Part shown: positions 15,167 through 18,472 of the stretch, in pieces
Layout of the letters: every line of letters begins with the position of its first letter
Numbering within the stretch: position 1 is the first letter of the stretch
Source of the DNA: CAZJHX01 sp964545715
GTDB lineage: Bacteria > Myxococcota_A > UBA9042 > GCA-2863065
Reading direction: 5' to 3'
Assembly: GCA_964545715.1 (NCBI GenBank)
Contig: CAZJHX010000193.1
Coordinates: 1 to 18,472 of the forward strand
DNA: 18,472 bases
Notes under the pieces: generated by a model
What the model was told of the DNA's origin: nothing
Seen by the model: only the letters and a program-made list of their open reading frames with translations
Database searches by the model: none
Program-made: the position numbers and the translations under genes

Positions 15167-16518
15167 GACTGGGAGAGGCGTCCGCCGAGCAGCTTCTCCA
15201 GGCTGCGAATCGAGTCGGTTTTGACGAAGAAGACCAGGCGGTCCTCAGGCTGGAGCGTGACGTCGCCGCTGGGTGGGCGGACGTGGCCACCGCGCGAGTG
15301 AGCGCAGATCAGGGCGCCGCGGGGGACGACCAGCTCTCGCAGCGCGTGCCCGGCGATTGGGGCGCCCGGCCGGATACGGACCTCGACGACTCGGCCTGCG
15401 CCGCCGAGCATGTCGACGGAGTTGACGACCAGGCCGCCGCGCAGCTGTCGAATGATCTCCCGCGCGACCAGCAGGCGTGGGCTGACCGTGTTCTCCAGGC
15501 CCAGGTGACGGCAGACCGTGACGTAATCGGGCTTGTGCACCAGCGTCACGCAGCGGCGCACGCCGTGGTCGCGGGCCAGCAGCGCCGCCATCAGGTTGAC
15601 CTCGTCGTGGTTGCTGACCGCGCAAAAGACGTCTGCGCGGGTGACCCCGGCTTCTTCGAGGAGGTGCAGATCGGTGCCGTCCCCCAGCAGGACCTGGGCT
15701 GAGCGCAGAGTGCGGCTGAGCTCGTCGCATGCGGCCCGATTGCGCTCGATGACGACAACTTCGGTGCCCTCGTCATCCAGCCCCTGGGCGACGTTGGCGC
15801 CGACGCCGCCGCCGCCGACGATGACCGTGCGCTTGTTGTACAGTCGTCGCTGGCGGGCGAACACGGTCTCAACCTCGTTGATGCCTGCGGGAGGCCCGAC
15901 GCAGACGACGGCGTCGCCCACGTGAACCATGTCGGCCGCGTTGGGGACCAGTACGGTGTCGCGGTGCAGAATGGCGGCCAGCTGCACACCGTCGGGCAGC
16001 TCGAGGTCGCCGACGGGGGTGTTTGTGCCGGGGGCGTCTTCGTCGATGGGCAGCTCGACGGCCTCCAGGCGATGGTCGGCGAAGCTTGCGATGGCGGTGG
16101 CGCTGCGGGCGCGCACCAGGCGGGCCAGCTCGTTGGCGACGACGGCCTCCTCGTTGACGACGAGATCCAGGCCCATGTAGCCGGGGTAGACGCCGTCGGC
16201 GGTCTCGAAATAGTGCGCCTCGCGGACGCGCGCGACCACGTGCTGGGCGCCGAGCTCCCGCGCCATCATGCCGCCGATCAGGTTGACCGAGCCGGAGCCG
16301 GTCAGCGCAGCGAACAGCTCGCAGTCGGCGACGCGGGCCTCTCGGAGGATGCGGGGACAGTCGGCGGGTCCGCGCAGGGTCAGGGCGTCGATGGTCTCTT
16401 CGGCGCGCTCGATGGCGCCGGTTTCGGTGTCGATGACGGTGATGTCGTGACCGTCTGAGGACAGGACCCGCGCGACGTGCAGGCCGACCTCGCCCATGCC
16501 GGCGATGACGATGTTCAT
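15163..16518 (-). CDS. trkA: Trk system regulatory subunit TrkA (tandem RCK)
   Basis: The protein has 451 residues. ATG 16518 overlaps the previous stop (ATGA) and has GGAGG four bases upstream. Two RCK modules are seen. The first Rossmann fold has GMGEVG (7-12) and acidic D30, followed by an RCK-C half around 145-210. The second has GGGGVG (235-240) and acidic E258, followed by a second RCK-C half (about 370-445, beginning VVEVRIRPGAPIAG). This is the standard TrkA layout of about 458 residues, binding NAD(H)/ATP and gating TrkH on the cytoplasmic face. It sits between an antiporter gene and trkH, so it could serve either. Confidence 0.97.
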   Translation of the reverse strand: MNIVIAGMGEVGLHVARVLSSDGHDITVIDTETGAIERAEETIDALTLRGPADCPRILREARVADCELFAALTGSGSVNLIGGMMARELGAQHVVARVREAHYFETADGVYPGYMGLDLVVNEEAVVANELARLVRARSATAIASFADHRLEAVELPIDEDAPGTNTPVGDLELPDGVQLAAILHRDTVLVPNAADMVHVGDAVVCVGPPAGINEVETVFARQRRLYNKRTVIVGGGGVGANVAQGLDDEGTEVVVIERNRAACDELSRTLRSAQVLLGDGTDLHLLEEAGVTRADVFCAVSNHDEVNLMAALLARDHGVRRCVTLVHKPDYVTVCRHLGLENTVSPRLLVAREIIRQLRGGLVVNSVDMLGGAGRVVEVRIRPGAPIAGHALRELVVPRGALICAHSRGGHVRPPSGDVTLQPEDRLVFFVKTDSIRSLEKLLGGRLSQS

Positions 16519-17747
16519 GAGGCCTCCAGCGGGGCGGTCCGGGTCGGATCGGCCTTGAGCTCGCCGGCGTCGATCAGCGTGTTGCGCACCACGCGCAGGC
16601 TGGGCAGCGAGTTGACGACTGCGGCGACCAGCAGACAGGTCAGGACGGTGGATGTGAGGCTGTTGTCGTAGACCTGCCAGGCGTTCAGGGCGATAGCGAC
16701 GGTGAGGCCGCCTTGCCCGATGAGGCTGAGGCCGACACGCGCGATGGGGCGCTCGTCGGCTCCGCACAGGGTGGCGGCTGCGCGGCCTCCGACCCAACGA
16801 GCCAGCAAGCGGGCGCCGATGTACGCGGCGACCAGGGCCCAGGCGGCGTGTGGTGGCACGCGCCAGGCGCCGGCGGCAAAGAAGACCACGACCGCCAAAA
16901 GAGGGCGCTCGATGGTGGCGATGGCGGTGCGCAGGCTCTCGTGGGCGCTGCTGATGTTGGCGACCACGGCGCCGACGACCAGGCACACCATCAGCGGGGA
17001 GAGGTTCAGGGAGTAGGCCACGCCGCTGGCAAAGAGCAGCATGCCGAGCAGCGTGACGGCCAGCGCCTCGTCCGCATCGTCGTCGTGGCCGAGAAACCAG
17101 GCGAAGAGCAGGCCGACCGCAGCCCCCACAACCACGGCCAGGACCGCCCACTCGATGGGGACCAGCGGTCGGCCGCCTGCGACGGACGTCTCCCCGACGT
17201 GCAGTCCGCACAGAATCAGGCCGAACGCGATGACGCCCAGCACCTGGCTGTAGCCGGCGACGGCCGCGATGAGCTCGGTGACCTTGCCCGCGGCGCCGTG
17301 GTCTTTGGCGACCTTCTCGACAGCGCCGGGGGCGGCGAGCAGTGCAGCGGCGGTGAGGACGGCGGCGGCAGACGCGAGGTCGGCCCCGGTTCCGAGCAGG
17401 TCGAGAAGGGCGACCATGACGCCGCCTACGAGGAGCAGGGTGATTAGAGAGACGACGACGGTAATGCGCAGCGACTCGCCCGGGCGCGCGCGAAAGTCGT
17501 CGATGCGCAGGCGGAGGCCCACTCCGAAGCCCAGGGCGCCGAGCGCGAAGCTGGCGGCGGGACCGAGATCGGCCAGCACGCTCTCGGTCAGAACACCCTG
17601 GCCGTAGGGACCGGCGGCGACGCCCAGCACCAGCGCCTCGATGCCCAGCACATCGATACCGCGCCGCGCGGCTATGCGGGAGATGAGCCAGGCCGCGGCG
17701 AGCGCCCCGCACAGCGCAGCGATCGCCCCGAGATCAAAGAGGTCCAT
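16515..17747 (-). CDS. CPA2-like cation/proton antiporter (first gene of the ion operon)
   Basis: The protein has 410 residues from ATG 17747; an in-frame TTG at 17762 adds five residues and is less likely. About 11-12 hydrophobic helices fill the length. Landmarks of the CPA2 monovalent cation/proton antiporter family are FALGALGFGVGLRLRIDDFR (67-86), GVAYSLNLSPLMVCLVVGAV, RPLLAVVVFFAAGAW and a closing LIDAGE. The helix that should carry the Asp-Asp ion site reads AAVAGYSQ (161-168), with no acidic residue there; E158 lies just before it. There is no C-terminal TrkA domain, but TrkA is the next gene with a 4-base overlap. Likely function is K+ or Na+ exchange against H+ in the inner membrane; the ion is not known from sequence. 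Confidence 0.9.
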   Translation of the reverse strand: MDLFDLGAIAALCGALAAAWLISRIAARRGIDVLGIEALVLGVAAGPYGQGVLTESVLADLGPAASFALGALGFGVGLRLRIDDFRARPGESLRITVVVSLITLLLVGGVMVALLDLLGTGADLASAAAVLTAAALLAAPGAVEKVAKDHGAAGKVTELIAAVAGYSQVLGVIAFGLILCGLHVGETSVAGGRPLVPIEWAVLAVVVGAAVGLLFAWFLGHDDDADEALAVTLLGMLLFASGVAYSLNLSPLMVCLVVGAVVANISSAHESLRTAIATIERPLLAVVVFFAAGAWRVPPHAAWALVAAYIGARLLARWVGGRAAATLCGADERPIARVGLSLIGQGGLTVAIALNAWQVYDNSLTSTVLTCLLVAAVVNSLPSLRVVRNTLIDAGELKADPTRTAPLEAS

Positions 17748-17934
17748 TGCCCGGTCATTCAAGCACGAATCGGAGCGCCGATCAGGTTTCGAGGCATTGG
17801 CGACGCGTCACAGCGCGGCGCGTGACATTTGTCTCAACCCGCGGGGGTTCGTGAGCGGGCTCAGACGTCCAGAACGCGCTGCTGGGGTCCAGCGTGGGAG
17901 GCTGGCACGCCTTCTGCTGAGTTGGGCGGCACCT
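17748..17934. promoter_or_regulatory. Divergent intergenic region between the ion operon and the DUF4157 gene
   Basis: This 187-base gap must hold the promoters of both divergent units. I see no convincing -35/-10 pair. Two small dyads are present: AACCC-GCGG-GGGTT (17836-17849), within a wider partly symmetric CTC...GAG context, and GTCAC...GTGAC (17807-17826). Either could be a regulator site, but both are short and GC-rich enough to arise by chance. Confidence 0.3.
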
Positions 17935-18435
17935 ATGAGTATTCAGCACGATCAGAAGTCTTCGGCTCCGGTGACGTCCTCAAGCAGCCCGCGGCGGGGC
18001 GTTCAGCGCAAGCCCAGCCGCGCTGGTCTGCGAACGGCTGCTGGTCAGGCGGGCTACGAGTCCGGGTCGAGGATGCTGTCGGCGGGCGCCGGGCTGGTTG
18101 GCTCGGGCGCGCCGCTGCCGTATCTCGACGCGATTCAAGCGGCGTTTGGGCGCCACGACATCACCGGCGTGCGTGCGTATATCGGGGGCGGCGCGTCGGC
18201 GGCGTGCCAGGCGCTGGGAGCCGAGGCCTATGCGTCCGGGGATCAAATCGCGTTTACGGCAGCGCCTTCGCTGCATACGGCGGCGCACGAGGCCGCGCAC
18301 ATCATTCATCAGCGGGGCGGCGCGCAGCTGGCGGGCGGGAGGGGGCAGGCCGGCGATGTGTATGAGCAGCATGCGGATGCGGTGGCGGACCGCGTGGTGG
18401 CCGGCCAGTCGGTCGAGTCTATGCTGGACCCGTAG
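17935..18435 (+). CDS. DUF4157 domain protein (HExxH, putative injection-system or toxin leader), possibly cut by an in-frame stop
   Basis: The protein has 166 residues from ATG 17935; the frame is open further upstream, but that part lies over the divergent operon start. The N-terminal 45 residues are disordered, Ser/Arg-rich and contain VQRK. Residues 57-160 are a DUF4157 domain: GAPLPYLDAIQAAFGRHDIT, GVRAYIGGGASAACQALGAE, GDQIAFT, then HEAAHIIHQRGG with the HExxH motif (118-122) and DVYEQHADAVADRV (141-154). DUF4157 is known from proteins linked to extracellular contractile injection systems and polymorphic toxins. Most family members go on to a further effector domain, whereas this one stops at TAG (18433). 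The codons beyond the stop (AGSGGGATTGVQ) look like the usual Gly-rich linker, so the gene may really extend past the window edge. Start-codon support is weak (GGGCGG upstream). Confidence 0.8.
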   Translation: MSIQHDQKSSAPVTSSSSPRRGVQRKPSRAGLRTAAGQAGYESGSRMLSAGAGLVGSGAPLPYLDAIQAAFGRHDITGVRAYIGGGASAACQALGAEAYASGDQIAFTAAPSLHTAAHEAAHIIHQRGGAQLAGGRGQAGDVYEQHADAVADRVVAGQSVESMLDP

Positions 18436-18472
18436 GCGGGGAGCGGGGGCGGCGCGACGACGGGCGTGCAGT

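Noticed and set aside
15163..17712. A longer minus-strand frame joining sequence of the first antiporter region to TrkA.
   Set aside because: The added upstream part is an Arg-rich off-frame reading of the antiporter gene; TrkA has its own ATG at 16518 with GGAGG and a standard length.
17807..17826. GTCAC...GTGAC dyad in the divergent intergenic region as a regulator site.
   Set aside because: Arms of only five bases with a 10-base GC-rich spacer are too weak to call as a separate site.
1..18472. tRNA, rRNA, CRISPR array, transposase or phage integrase.
   Set aside because: None was seen on either strand: no repeated spacer pattern, no tRNA-like cloverleaf with CCA end, and no transposase motifs in any frame.

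Overview
The window is GC-rich, roughly two thirds G+C by eye. It is gene-dense and almost wholly transcribed from the minus strand: eleven complete genes plus one that runs off the left edge read leftward, and only the last gene at the right reads rightward. The gene types suggest an accessory stretch of a deltaproteobacterial or myxobacterial-type chromosome: a Ser/Thr kinase with an N-terminal Cys4-like motif and a C-terminal PEGA-like segment, RskA-like lipoproteins, a DUF4157 protein and a YkgJ cysteine-cluster protein. This lineage is inferred from gene style, not from a marker gene.

Right part (17747 down to 8247, minus). This is a tightly packed cluster for potassium and ion homeostasis: a CPA2-like cation/proton antiporter, TrkA (two RCK modules), TrkH (four-repeat K+ channel subunit), a 1404-residue protein joining a second CPA2-like antiporter to a long helical region, a P-loop NTPase and a winged helix, an MscS-like mechanosensitive channel, and a YkgJ-like cysteine-cluster protein. 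Consecutive genes overlap by 4 bases (ATGA or GTGA) or 8 bases, or lie 2 bases apart, so they almost certainly form one translationally coupled operon. Uptake (TrkH/TrkA), exchange (two antiporters) and emergency release (MscS) would be made together. The antiporter-NTPase fusion is the most unusual object in the window. Its P-loop carries Arg in place of the invariant Lys, and neither antiporter shows the usual Asp-Asp pair.

Middle part (8182 down to 3907, minus). A two-module AAA+ ATPase (first P-loop degenerate, second intact) is followed 34 bases later by a small helical protein of unknown function. A secreted beta-propeller protein comes next. A long imperfect inverted repeat (5634-5806) lies between the last two and supplies the first ten codons of the propeller gene. 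Just downstream of the propeller gene is a short decayed copy of the 3' end of the YkgJ-like gene, which has an in-frame stop.

Left part (3765 down to 1, minus). A lipoprotein with two RskA-like repeats ends at a clear rho-independent terminator. It is followed by the membrane-anchored Ser/Thr kinase and a helix-turn-helix protein cut by the window edge. A perfect 12-base dyad sits just upstream of that regulator.

Far right (17935-18435, plus). A DUF4157 protein with an HEAAH motif, of the kind often found with contractile injection systems or as a toxin leader, is divergent from the ion operon. Its reading frame appears to continue in character beyond a TAG stop. I saw no rRNA, tRNA, CRISPR array or transposase.
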